Source of the DNA: Byssothecium circinans
Taxonomy: Eukaryota > Ascomycota > Dothideomycetes > Pleosporales > Massarinaceae
DNA: 64,000 nt
Assembly (NCBI GenBank): GCA_010015675.1
Contig: ML977027.1
Coordinates: 1 to 64,000, forward strand
Direction: 5' to 3'
In this document: positions 34,303 through 45,327 of the stretch, one piece after another
Numbering within the stretch: position 1 is the stretch's first letter
How the letters are laid out: each line of letters begins with the position of its first letter
Notes under the pieces: model-generated
Seen by the model: the letters and a program-made list of their open reading frames with translations, nothing else
Told to the model about the DNA's origin: nothing
The model's database searches: none
Position numbers and translations under genes: made by a program

Positions 34303-35675
34303 CTACCGACTCCTCCACCGCACACCCGCAACCCACTTAACCCACCCCTCCACCTCGGCCCTCCGCTCCCCATCGCTCCCGCCCTCGCGGATAAGATGCA
34401 TGTTGTAAAAATGCTTTGCGAGGCCTTCGTTGGAAGAGAGGCGGTGCACGAAGGAGTGGCAGGCGCGGCAGAGCCAGGCTACGCTGTTGAGGAGGTCTTG
34501 GTTGTGCCTTTGGATGCGATGGTCAGTGTGTATCGTGGGTATCGTTGGGTTATGTAAGATGGGGGAAAAGGGTGGGGGGCGGGGGGGATTGCTGTGTGGT
34601 GGTGGTGGTGGTGGTGGTGGTGGGTGGTGATGCAGAAGAGAACAAAGAATACCAGATTGGCAAGTGGAAGTAGACTGGGCAGTAGAAGTAAAACCAAGGT
34701 CTCGAAAAAAAGACAGCGAAGTGGTTATTTATTCAGCATCTGAGATTCAAGATCCATGATTCCACTTACCATTTCCGCTTCAAAACCCTCTCATGCGTTG
34801 ACTTGGGGATCAAGTGATGATACGTCAATGGAATCCAGCTGCGGCCGCATAACTCGCACTCCGTCGTGCGCGTCGCTGACCATATCGGCGGCGGCGCTGT
34901 GGCGGCCGTTATGTAGCTCGATAGGATCGGGGTGAAGAAATTGTACTGGTCTATTACAGCTGTCAGTCCACACAGAGACATATGCGCGTTGCTCTCGCAA
35001 GGGACATTATATTATTTGTTATTGGGAGAGAAAGGGGATGGGGATGGGGATGGGAACGGAAATCTTACCGGTAGTATCCGACGACGGGTGCAATAAACCG
35101 TAGGACTCCAAGGAATCAATTGCGGTGGGGGGGATAGTGTTGAGTAGGGATGTTGAGGTCTGTGGGGAGAGGGGCGGGGTGTATGTTTCCTGGAGGCGGG
35201 GGGAGTCGCGGAAGAGGGAGTGGGTTAGTGTGCGGAGGGCTGGGGGGAGGCTGGGGAATATGATGGTGGTGAGGTACTGTGGGGTGTTAGACTGGGGGAT
35301 TTTATGAGGGATTTCTGGAGTCAGGAATAGATGTGCAGCCGTAGAGCGCAAGTGATAAATAAGAAAGAGAGACGACGTGACAGAAATAGTCTAAGCATGG
35401 CGTACCTCTATAAAGTCTCCCAAGTCCTCAGCAGCACTTCCACCAAGTTCATCTAGACCCTCTCCATCGCCCACAGCATCAACAGCATCAGCACTCCTTT
35501 CCACAACCATCTCCCTCCCCTTATCCACACTCACGCCCTTCCTCTCCCTCTTCTTCCTACTCTTGCCCCTCTTCTCTACCGTCGGTGCTGCTAAAGCTCT
35601 TATGACAGGTTCACTCAAGCAATCCCTAAACGTTTCATAGTTGCTCTGTTCATCGTCTGGTATAAGAGTCGCCAT
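34303..35675 (-). CDS. HNH-type zinc protein, possible nuclease
   Basis: Four exons (35675-35406, 35276-35069, 34950-34770, 34507-34303) give 287 aa. Residues 1-90 are charged, with a basic RGKSRKKRERKG stretch that looks like a nuclear signal. The second half carries an HNH-like core: C191-x2-C194, then LTYHHLIP (H204, H205), VLKRKW, and after the last splice NSVAWLCRACHSFVH (C233-x2-C236-H237). Two CxxC pairs flanking the HH motif fit a zinc-bound beta-beta-alpha metal fold. Such proteins are found singly in many filamentous fungi; no function is established that I know of. Cleavage activity is inferred from the fold, not proven. Intron 3 is 262 nt and holds a GGT microsatellite. Confidence 0.75.
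34598..34621. repeat. GGT trinucleotide microsatellite
   Basis: About eight direct copies of GGT on the plus strand, inside intron 3 of the HNH gene, next to a G-rich tract. Confidence 0.75.
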
Positions 35676-36292
35676 TACGTCATAGAATGCCTGCGTCTGA
35701 GCTCACGAGAATCCGAGTATGTGAAGATTGGAATCACGACTGAGGAGGAATTTGTGACGAACGTGGTGGCAAAGCATAACGGAAGCTGCTGTGTCTGGGA
35801 TTTATATATGTTGGGATGGTGATGTTGATGGGGACGTAACGAGCGATGTGGTTGGAGGGGCTGGATTTACGAGAAGGGCGGAGGGCTGAAGTAGCGACAT
35901 TCACGCAGCGAACTTTATGTTGCTGGAATACGATGAAAGAACCTGGAAATATGCATCAGGGGCCTTCACACTCTCCTGTCAAATCTGGGAGTCATGATGG
36001 AAAGGAGGGCGTGTGGTACCCTCAAGAAAAGAGGGCCGCAATAGGATGGTCGGAATTTTGACCCCATGACTGTAGTTGAATAGGAGTCAAGAATATGAAA
36101 AGACCATGTGCATTTCGCTCTATACATATCTAGGCATCCAGCACGCCGTTGCTGTCCTCTGCCGGTATCTCGTAAGACTATGATTCCCATCGCCCATTGC
36201 GCGCTATGCAAGAGGCAAGCACCCACCCATATGCATGCCGAAGCGATAACCAGGTACAGTCCGACCCAGGCATCAAGCAAAAAGACCCACGT
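35676..36292. other. Intergenic, no gene seen
   Basis: Lies between two minus-strand genes: promoter side of the HNH gene and 3' side of the PP28 gene. No recognisable element. Confidence 0.45.
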
Positions 36293-37086
36293 TTAAGCCT
36301 TCTTCTTTCCACCGCGAGCACCCTTCTTCCCCAGCGCAGCCTCTCTCCGCTTATTCTCGCGCTCAACCTGCTCCGCCTTGGCCTTCTCATGCTCAGCGCG
36401 CTCCTCAGCCTCAGCCTTCTTCCGCGCAGCCTCGGCCTCACGACGCTCCTTGACCAAGGCCAAACGCTCCAGATCAGCGCGTGCCTGATCCGTCTTGCCC
36501 GCCGCATGCATTTTCTCGTAGTTCTCCTTGGCTTGTTGAGCCTGGATGGCCTCGCGTTCACGGCGGCTCAGCTGGCTGAGGTCCTGCTTGCCCTTGGGCT
36601 TCTTGTCCTCCTCAACCGGCTTCGGGACGTTGGAAGCCTGTTTGCGTGCCTGGGCTGTGTGGTTCGGATTCGCGATCATGTCATCGCCGTCCTCGTCCTC
36701 CTCCTCCTCCTCCTCGGAGTCGGTGGGGAGATCGCCGGCCTCGGGAACTTTCTTGTTCTGCTTCGCTATCGCGGCTTGTTTGCGGGCCTTTGCGGCGGCA
36801 CGGCGCTCTTCGCGCGTCATCTCGGGCTTCTCGGAATCGTCTTCGCTGGACTCTTCCTCTTCAGATTCTTCCTCTTCGGAGGATTCATCGACCTTTTCAG
36901 GCTTCTCCTGGAGTTGCTTGTCAGTTTGTGTCTGTATTGTTTGTTCGCGGTTATACGTACACCCCACATGCCCACGACCTCGCCATCTGCATTCAAGGGC
37001 TGGAGGTCCCGCGAGAAGTGCTTGCCGCCTCCACGCTTGGGCTTGCTGAACTTGCCGCCGCGGCCACGACCTGCTGCAGAAGACAT
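36293..37086 (-). CDS. PP28/PDAP1-like casein-kinase substrate phosphoprotein
   Basis: Two exons (37086-36961, 36907-36293; intron 53 nt, GTACGT to CCAG) give 246 aa. The start is Gly/Arg/Lys-rich ([18 protein letters not shown]), followed by acidic Ser/Glu runs ([18 protein letters not shown]) that suit casein kinase 2. The C-terminal half holds the PP28 domain: [20 protein letters not shown], then [20 protein letters not shown] and a long charged helix, ending GARGGKKKA. The human relative (PDAP1) is a heat-stable, acid-soluble phosphoprotein; a role in translation or signalling is suggested but not settled. The mixed-charge, probably disordered nature is clear from sequence. Confidence 0.88.
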
Positions 37087-38744
37087 TGTGATTGGAAGCG
37101 TGTGAACAAATATAGAAGAGGTTCGGTGGCGATAGACCGATAGACGTATCTGCGGGTGTTGTAGAGTGTGTGTTCGAAAGTGACGGTGAGAACTTGTGAC
37201 GGTTGTTCGTTCTGGTCTTTGTGTTGATTCTCGTGTGCCCGTGTTCGAGGGATGTGTTGAGTTTCGAGAGGTGGGGTGTTGGGTTTTATATATGTGTAAG
37301 ACTGGCGTACGTTAGCTCTTCACGCTCAACGACTCTTATTCCTTGGGATATTCACCGAATACTCTTTCTATCCAGCTGTGCACGCGATGACTCTTTCAGA
37401 ACTGAGAAGTGAGGACGGAGGGGTAACTGGTGACAACAAATGTGCCCCGCCTTCCCCACTACCGATATTGTGCCCGCCGCGCTATGATACTTTCAGCCTA
37501 GTGCCCGTGCGCCGCTGACAAACGCCGTTCTATCTCAATTTTCATTCGGCTGTCGCATTCCTGTTCTCTTCTTCAACAAACTGAAACACCCCTTCATATT
37601 CACTCTGCTCTTTCCTATCATTGAAGATGTTGGAGGGGAAAATGGAGGGCAGATTGATGCTATGTCTTTACGTCTGCTTACCCCCTTCTCTCTAGCCGTC
37701 AGGCGTATGGAGCGAAGGTAAATATTTTTGACGGCACATCTCTTCCCTTGAATCGCCCTCGAATCGCCTGTGTCGCTCTTTTCGCGCTTGTTCAGCATTA
37801 CAGCATTTATTTCGGTCAAGTACGCTTGAATCGGGGAGCTCAGGAATGGAACTCAATCGTTTGGAAGTTCGACGGGGACGTTGAGCGCAGACTTTGCTGG
37901 CCTTGCGACTCGGAACCACTTCTGTACACATTCGCCTCGTAAACTGCTCAGTATCCAGTCGAGTACCAAAAATAACGACACACAAGCTTTGGATTCTGGA
38001 ACACGCATGGAATGCGCGAGTGTGCGTTCGGCAGGCAGAGGCGAATTTGGAACCATTTGGATCACGCGTCAAAGTGCAGCTTGCTGCGACCTGCACGACT
38101 GATATCATCTGAGACAGGATGGCTGTTATGGATTCGTCACCGGAACCCTGATGCCAATTATATGTTCCTTCAAAGCATTGCAGCTACACCGAGTTTTTCA
38201 TTCGGTGAGATAGTCACCATCTCCTCCAATCCTTCATCAAACGCCACACTTACTGGCCACAGTGGCGCAAGCCGCTAAAGTCCGCCCCCTTCACCCGCAT
38301 GAACACTCAGTGCTGGCATCTTACTCGCATTGACCAGCTCAGCTGCCTCTCTCGGCCACCTATATTTGGCACTAGATGATGAAAACCTTTCCCCATCGGG
38401 TGCTTCGTAAGTCGTCTCTGATATTGCGATCCCTTGGTCAAGCGAAAGGTATGCGCACTTACTCGATGCGGCTCTTTATTTTTGGATCACCCTTGAGACC
38501 AGTAGTGTTTTGGGCATTTTCAGCATACGTTGAAGTTCAACACCTGCAGTAGGGTGTGGCGTTATTTTTCTCCTGATGAGACGGTTTGTCGGTGAGGAAG
38601 TTTGTAATATCGCAAGCTTTTAATTGCGTTGTCCTGCGGCTCTGTTTGCTTTTGCATCTATTTGTTCTTTCCTTATCCACCTACGCACCCCTCATCAAGT
38701 TCCATCATCCCCTCTCAACCTCTCTTCTGGCCTATCCAAAATTA
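37087..38744. other. 1.66-kb intergenic region
   Basis: Divergent promoters of the PP28 and F-box-like genes. Only short chance reading frames occur, and I found no RNA gene or repeat. Confidence 0.45.
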
Positions 38745-39998
38745 ATGGCATCCCCCTTGCCTTCCCCACCAACCATCCCACCATTTCTTCGCCTTCCCAC
38801 ATCAATCCGTCGACGCATATACGGCTATCTTCTTCCCCCGCAGCCCTCGGAATCCATCGTCTACATTAATTACACCCTCCACTGGCCTTGGTTCGAAAAT
38901 CCCAGCAACACAACCTTCAACGGGACTTGCCAACTCGATCTCTGCCGCTGTCCGCAAAACCCAGACCGACCGCGCACCCGGAACAGCAAAACGGAAGATC
39001 ACATCTACTCGCGGTATAGATGCTACGGACCAGAAGTCGGATTCAAAAGCGCAAGAGAGGACCTGTGGGTTCCTGCCGAGAGGTACGGGAAGAGTGGACA
39101 GATCAATTTCCTGAAACCTGGGAGACGGTGGAATCGGGGTGAGGCGCCGAGCTTGGGGATCCTATCGGTGTGTAGAACTGTATACCATGAAGCTGTTGGC
39201 GCTCTGTATCGGGGAAGAAACTTTTGTTTCTTGACCGGACCTTGTCCGAGAGGAAGATACCAAGCCTACGCAACGCAGTACTTTCTTTCCCGACTCAGTC
39301 CATCGGCGCGCTCGCACGTCACTACTCTGTCGATCAACGCCCTGCCGTACGAAGAAGATGCGAACCCGAAGGATGCACGACAAGCGTATGCAAATTTGGC
39401 GGCGTATGTACAGCTCTGTCTTCCTTCCTTTGAGAAGCTGTACCTGAATGTGTGGGATGTAAGATTGAAGGACGCGGTAAAGGCTTTGGATGGGGTATAT
39501 GAGAAAGAGGGTGTCAAGATTGTGATGGCATTTGCGAGTGGGGAGAAAGTTGAGTGTGGGAGTGTGGGGGAGTTTGCGAAGGAAGTACGGCAACTTCGAG
39601 GTGCAGAACCCGATCGTCCACGCCATACGAGAAGCAAGAGTAACAGAGAAGGATCTGAAAAGTCAACCATAGCGTCGAAGGCAGAGCGTACCAGCACGAA
39701 GCGTTCTCTTCGATCGAAATCGGCAATCGTAAATTTAGCGGCAGTATGGGAGGAAGTACACGAAGAAGTCGGCGCCGGCGAACAATCCAACATCGAGACT
39801 GTCGTGAACCAGAAAAGGGAGCAGAAACCATCGAACACGGTATTGAGAAAATTCTCGAAGGTACAGAGGGTCCTTTCAAAACGAGGACAAGGAAAAGACA
39901 AGGCGGGTGATGAAGAGGGAGAGGATGAGTCGGAAATGGATGAGGAGTGGGTTGATGCAACACTTAGTCCCACTGCGGAGACTTGGGAGGTGTTATAA
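38745..39998 (+). CDS. F-box-like/DUF7730-type fungal protein
   Basis: A single exon gives 417 aa from the ATG at 38745. The N-terminus PPFLRLPTSIRRRIYGYLL is an F-box-like helix pair of the kind seen in many ascomycete proteins. SLGILSVCRTVYHEAVGALY, a typical companion motif, lies near residue 140. The middle (residues 180-280) is a compact fold with SHVTTLSINALP and FEKLYLNVWD. The last 120 residues are charged and low in complexity, ending EDESEMDEEWVD. A role in SCF ubiquitin ligases is possible if Skp1 binding is kept, but this is inference; most members are untested. Confidence 0.75.
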   Translation: MASPLPSPPTIPPFLRLPTSIRRRIYGYLLPPQPSESIVYINYTLHWPWFENPSNTTFNGTCQLDLCRCPQNPDRPRTRNSKTEDHIYSRYRCYGPEVGFKSAREDLWVPAERYGKSGQINFLKPGRRWNRGEAPSLGILSVCRTVYHEAVGALYRGRNFCFLTGPCPRGRYQAYATQYFLSRLSPSARSHVTTLSINALPYEEDANPKDARQAYANLAAYVQLCLPSFEKLYLNVWDVRLKDAVKALDGVYEKEGVKIVMAFASGEKVECGSVGEFAKEVRQLRGAEPDRPRHTRSKSNREGSEKSTIASKAERTSTKRSLRSKSAIVNLAAVWEEVHEEVGAGEQSNIETVVNQKREQKPSNTVLRKFSKVQRVLSKRGQGKDKAGDEEGEDESEMDEEWVDATLSPTAETWEVL

Positions 39999-40191
39999 CA
40001 TACCTAGCGCTCTGAGTGGCTGGTGTTGAATAGGGAGTGAAAGTGAGGAGTACCAGATCGCCTTTTGATCACTTTCACCTTCATCGGGGCATTTACAGAT
40101 TCATATATCTTCCTCGCATCTTCCCACCACACCTTCGACACAACACCACATCACGACCACGACCGCAGCAATAGCAACACCTGCAACGACA

Positions 40192-41033
40192 ATGGCGAAA
40201 GACGCGAAAGAGGACAAGAACAATGGTAGCCGCGTTTACATCGCGAAGTCGAAGGCTCTTCCGTAAGTCGTATTCAAGGCTTGGTAGTCAGTGGTAGAGC
40301 AATCGTCGCTTTTCTAACACGTCCGACTAGGCTCAAGTCCAGCATCCTGAAGATTGTTGTCGGCGAAGAGAAAACCGTATTCTCCATCCACGAAGCTGTC
40401 CTCACCGCACGATCGAAGTTCTTCAAGAACGCGATGACCGGAAACTGGAAAGAGGCTGAGGACAAGGCCGTCAAGCTGCCCGAGGACGACCCAGATGTCT
40501 TCGCACTATACGAGCAGATTGTCTATACCGGCAAGATACCCGCCTATGATGACACTGGAGACGAGCGACGCGACATTTACTGTCAGGGCTGGGACAGATT
40601 TCAGAAAGGGTACGAGATTCTCTGCTCCCTCTTTGTCCTAGCCGAGAGACTCCAAGACATGAATGCAAAGAACATGGCCACAGACGCTATCCTGAACAAG
40701 TACTTCCACGGGCACAACCTCCTCAAGAAGAATGATACAAGTGGAGCCTCAGCCTGTCTTCCGGGAAAAGACGCTATCAACATCATGTGCGAGGGCACGC
40801 CAGCACCTAGCCCCGGCCGTGACGTCCTCGTCGACCTCTTTGTCTATTTGTGCGATTACCAAGGCTTCGATGGGTCCCAACTAGCTAAACCGCACGATCT
40901 TCATGAAGGCTTTCTTTATCCTCTTCTCTTGAAGCTCATGTGCCTTCGGAGGACTCCTACCACCCGCCATCCCCACTTCAGGGCCCCCGACTACTACCAT
41001 ATGGAGGAGGGCGATAAATGGCCCCGAATCTAG
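40192..41033 (+). CDS. BTB/POZ-domain protein
   Basis: Two exons (40192-40262, 40331-41033) give 257 aa. The BTB fold spans about residues 25-125: LKIVVGEEKTVFSIHEAVL, ARSKFFKNAM, VKLPEDDPDVFALYEQIVY. A C-terminal helical part follows (VLAERLQDMNAKNMATDAI, DVLVDLFVYLCDY). This stand-alone form, with no Kelch or MATH partner, is common in Dothideomycetes and often occurs in clusters. Such proteins may act as Cullin-3 adaptors, but no target is known. It shares the DPxxFxLY block with the two BTB genes at 43-46 kb but is clearly more distant than they are from each other. Confidence 0.85.
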
Positions 41034-42492
41034 GGGATATGAGCACTTGGCATTGGGAATTTTCGGAATAATGGTTTCAGCCGTACTTTATCCTTGCACC
41101 TTGACAAGGCATCCACACACACCAAGGCTGAGTAGTAGTGGTTGGAACAGCTCGTCGACGGAAAGTAGGTGCATTCATCAACTTTAGGTAGACAGTCATT
41201 GCCTACGAGCAAGACTTGGTCGGCATCCATCTACCTCCAGATATCAAACACAAAAAATTAAATTCCTTAGCCCTTATTAAACGTGCTTCCTCCCATCAAA
41301 CATCGTTCTTCCTTTCCCCACCAGTTCCACTCCACCAACCTTCCTCCATCTATCCCCTGTAATTCCTCAGCCCATACCTTCCGAACCTCTCAACACCCCA
41401 ATTCCTCGCTCCCATAACCACTTCCTTTCTTCTTCTTCCCCTAAAACCCTAGACTCCGAATTCCCTCATCAACCCATCTAAACACGGCAACGAGTCAAAC
41501 ACACGAGATCAGGAAACATCATCCCATACCATATACCCTATAGCATTCCTCAAGGCACAGTACCGTGTATCACGAACTATCTCCTAAACGACGTTTCTCG
41601 AGGCAGAAGCGGGAGTGTGCAATTAAGCTACGCCGTCGTTAGTCATAAGGCCTGCAAATACGCACACGACGCATTGAGCAAAGCAAAGGCATCACTCCAC
41701 TACCTTCATCTATAAGTCTTAGGATACCAATTTAATTGATTCAGCTTGAAAAAAAAAGTAGAAAGACTTCCACACGAATTCTTTCATCTCAGCCCCGTTC
41801 CATGCAAAAGCCGCTCAAACCCAGTCCTCGAACCCAACTATCTCCATCCAGAGCCGCGGTGCCATGTACCCATACACACGCGTAAAGACCGGTTTCTCAA
41901 CGTACACACCAAGCCGCGTACCGCGTGACGCTGCAATCCAAATTCTCCGTTGCCGGAGCGCCGGATTGGCAATTGACAGTAGCTGTTGATGTGGAGGAAG
42001 GTTGTGTAGCACATGCGTAGGCGATATCGTGGGCGGATTCAACGGAACCAATGCCAAGGATGTGGGTTTCTGGGCGAACGGAAGTGGAGAAGTGGAAGTG
42101 GAGCGTGTGGAGTGGAGCGTTAGGGGGGGCGGTGTGGAGGCTGGGGATTTGGTAATGTGTTTAGAAAATTGAGGCTCTTGGTTGATGGAGAGGATGGGTC
42201 TAGGAAGCATGTAGGGCGAACGTCGACGTGATGTGGTGGGGATTGGTATCCGTATCTGCGTCTAGGACGGGAGGAGGAGGAGGAGGTATGTAGTGAACTC
42301 TCCACCTTTACAACCCCCTGGACCCCTCGTTCTACATCTCTTGTAGCTTGCGATCCCACTCTCGCGAGTAAATGCGTGGGGATATTTCGTTGCCTTTCTA
42401 GCGGGTACGTGTTCGACTTTCTCAATGCCGGAAGTTCATCCTATACATTGGGGAGTCTGGGTTATCACAATTCGCCTAGAGATTATTAGTCT
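41034..42492. other. Gene-poor stretch before repeat R1
   Basis: Two overlapping minus-strand frames (41815-42425) are Pro/Ser-rich and have no recognisable domain; I do not call them genes. The rest is C-rich sequence without features. Confidence 0.4.
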
Positions 42493-42731
42493 TGAGGCCT
42501 GGGAAGATGCGATGTGGTGTACATGGTCTGCCGATTGAGGTGGAGGCTTTGAGGATTAGGGATCTGGGCTGTGGGGTATGTCGCTGCTAAAGGGAGAAGG
42601 CAGAGTCCTAGAGGTTTTGCGTGGGAGGTATGAAGAATTGTGTGGAGGTCTCTGGCAGGGAGCGTTGACACCCGTGTGAGCAATGGTGTTATCATAGGCC
42701 ATGGTGCTCTAGGAGCTGAGAGACGTGTCAT
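42493..42731. repeat. Repeat R1 (diverged copy at 44684)
   Basis: About 240 bp, starting TGAGGCCTGGGAAGATGCG, that matches 44684-44946 with many transitions. The minus strand carries an open 81-codon frame (42731-42486) that is interrupted in the other copy. No transposase, terminal repeat or target duplication is visible. Confidence 0.75.
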
Positions 42732-43156
42732 TCACGAGGTTAACGTAAGCACTCACTGATTGAGGATGTCGTTGCCTTTTCTGTATCGCCCCAAACACTT
42801 CCAGACTCCTCGCTATGCTAACTGGGCCCTTTCAATGAAGAGCCCATGGCCAAAACTAGAGTGAACTCCTGCACGTTTCCAGCCTCAGGCTCTTGCTGAC
42901 TTTTCCAATCCCAAAGCCAAAAGTTCGACAATCCTTTTCGAGTTCTGGATACTGATGCCAAACGCTTGACGCACGACTAGACAATTTAGTCAAGGTCGCC
43001 TACCTCCGTCTCAACCGCAGCGATAGTTTTCCGCTTTCGTAACCTTACTACTGTCGGTAGGCCTGTCTCTAGTAGATGTCATCCCTGCGAGGGCGTCGAA
43101 GAGAAATTCTGCGGGCCATTGATTATGCGTCGTTGGTTGCAACCAATGCACGAGAG
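42732..43156. other. Intergenic, no gene seen
   Basis: Between R1 and the 3' end of the next BTB gene. Nothing is recognisable. Confidence 0.4.
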
Positions 43157-43909
43157 CTACCTATATTTGTGGCACAAGGTTAGCAAATATTGTCCAGAGA
43201 AAATGTCAGAGTTGGTCGTCTTGGACACGCAACACGACTTATATATGGCTATACGCACCAAAACATACATGTCCACACAGAGCCTTCGAAGTGGATCAAA
43301 CGTTGTTGTCAGCCTGTAGACGATACCAATGGCTACTTCCGTAGGGAAATAGTTATGATTGTCCTCGCGTAGCCTTTTCGAAGCCTCTATGAAGGCGGCA
43401 ATGATGTGGTTCTTCGCTGAGATATCTTGTAGCATTTCGCAGAGGCCATACAGCTTACTAAGAGTCTCATATTCTTTCTTGGAAGATCCCTCGATTTTTG
43501 CGCGAAATTGATCTTTCTGCTCCTTGATCTGGTCGGCTGTGGCATTTATCAAAGCCTCGGGCTCAGTTACCGGTTCTTGAATTATCGGGATGTTATCGTA
43601 GTATATGAGCTGCAGGTACAGACCGAACATCTCGGGATCATCCTCCTCGAGTGTGACGATTCCATCCCCGGCCGAGACCCAAGGGCTCTCAGGTTTGAGG
43701 GCGTTAGCGAAGAACGGCGAGCGAGCTGTGATGAGATCCTTGTGAACAGAGAAAAGCTCAGCGTCGTAATACTCTCCACCGACGCGGACCAGAACCATGC
43801 CGCCCTTGAAGAAACTACGTGTTGGTCAGTCATATGTATATCTGCTTTTAGGCTCTACTTACGTCTGCGACTTCTTTTCGGAGATGAGGATCTTGGAGTT
43901 GGTAGCCAT
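43157..43909 (-). CDS. BTB/POZ-domain protein (tandem copy 1)
   Basis: Two exons (43909-43863, 43814-43157; intron 48 nt, GTAAGT to GTAG) give 234 aa. The start MATNSKILISEKKSQT leads over the splice into FFKGGMVLVRVGG. The BTB core reads FSVHKDLITARSPFFANAL, then GIVTLEEDDPEMFGLYLQLI. A helical C-terminal part follows: KLYGLCEMLQDISAKNHII and PLRRLCVDMYVLVRI. Exon layout, the splice position just before FF, and these blocks are the same as in the broken gene at 45328-46110, so the two are tandem duplicates. Molecular role unknown; adaptor function in ubiquitination is the family guess. Confidence 0.85.
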
Positions 43910-44626
43910 GATTGCGTTGGCGCCGTGTATGGAAATTGAAAGCGTGTTAATGGTGGGGGTGGGTGGAGAGGAAGAGTGTCGCGTCGCCGTCAACGGGTAG
44001 GACTAGGTGCTTATGTAACTCTACAAAGGCAACTGCAAACCCCGTGTGAAGCTAGATATTAGTAATAACCGCTACAAACGTGGCCCTCGTGGCCCCTTCA
44101 TCCGCGTTCTTCAACTCGTGATGACCGCAACTCCAGCAACTGCAAACGGAGCCTGCGATTTCTGTTATCGTAGCCATGTTTGCGACTCAGTGCCAAGGTT
44201 CTATGCAACAAATTAGCAAATCTCACCTGAAGGAATGTATATTGACTCACTGATCTTCTTCTGTATGGAGCGCCCCCTGCTGTATGGGTTGGTCTGAGTG
44301 TGGACGAAACCCTGAAAGGAGAAAAGTATTACAATTCGCCAATGATTTTGGGTGTCCATCTGACATTGTCGAATGCTAGAGTTTGCTTTATTAGAGGGGT
44401 GTTACTCGACTTCGTTTCGTAGCACGACCGCGGTAAGATAGGTAACAGCCAGGAGTCTGAACGAACAACCTCGAAGCAGCGACCACCGGCATCGTTGGAA
44501 AGCACGAAACAACGCTGTAACAAGGACGCTGAAAGCCGTGAATGAGTGTTGAAGAAGATGTGGTGAAGCCCGCTGTCATTCTTTCAAAATCCATCTTCCT
44601 TCGTCGATATCATAAGTAACTCTCAC
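43910..44626. other. Upstream region of BTB copy 1, part of duplicated unit
   Basis: The stretch around 44447-44530 matches 46458-46530 (shared AACCTCGAAGCAGCGA core), which shows that the duplication includes non-coding DNA. No gene of its own. Confidence 0.55.
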
Positions 44627-44683
44627 CTAGCGCTCTTCCCCCAAATAGCCCCCCACCGCCTCAACAACCCCATCCACGCCCCC
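44627..44683 (-). pseudogene. 3' stump of a second haloacid-dehalogenase gene
   Basis: The minus strand encodes GVDGVVEAVGGYLGEER and a stop, closely matching the C-terminus GVDGVVEAVGGYLDGDSAR of the complete gene at 46655. Similarity stops abruptly at 44683, where repeat R2 begins. The rest of the gene is absent. Confidence 0.8.
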
Positions 44684-44946
44684 TGAGGCCTGGGAAGATG
44701 CGGTAAGGTGCACGTGGTCTGCCGATTGAGTTGGAGGCTTTAAGGATTAGGGATCTAGGTTATAGGTTGTAGGGTGTAGATGGTGATATGTTACTGCTAA
44801 AGGGAGGAGGTAGAGTCCTAGGGGTTTTGCGTGGGAGGTATGAAGGATTGTATAGAGATGTTAGACAGGGCTCGTTAATACAGGAAGTGTCAGTACCAGT
44901 AGTTACGTAGGCGATGATGGTCTGGGAGCTGAGGTATGTGTCACGA
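44684..44946. repeat. Repeat R2, RIP-like diverged copy of R1
   Basis: Begins with the same TGAGGCCTGGGAAGATGCG as R1. Differences are mostly transitions; TG in R1 is often TA in R2 (for example CTGGGCTGTGG against CTAGGTTATAG), and one CA is TA. It directly abuts the dehalogenase stump. Confidence 0.75.
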
Positions 44947-45327
44947 TGATGTTCAATATTCGCGCAAGGTCGGGGCAAGCGCTAAATACCTTGAGGTATA
45001 GTGCATTCAATTTGAAAGGGGATCCTCTCTGTTCCAATTGCTCCCTCAGCGGCCGTACCCATATCTTAGATGCTAGCGACATACTCTCCGTTCGAAAACC
45101 CGCTTTAACCATGCCGGTATGAGAGCTTAGGGTACCTCGTCCGTTGAAAACTTCAAACTAGCCATGTCAATGGCATGCATTGGAAGCCTGCATGGCTCTG
45201 CAAAAAGTCGAGTAGTAGTTGAACCGTGTAGAACCTCTCGGTGCAAACGTTCAACAACGCTAGGTTAGCGCAGGTTTGAACTTAGTAAAGTGTTGTTAAA
45301 CGGTTGACTCTGCGCCGAACCATGCCC
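44947..45327. other. Intergenic, no gene seen
   Basis: Between R2 and the 3' end of the broken BTB gene; not shared with the R1 flank. No feature recognised. Confidence 0.4.

Noticed and set aside
41815..42425. Two overlapping minus-strand frames rich in Pro and Ser
   Set aside because: No recognised domain and no intron that joins them; composition follows the C-rich DNA.
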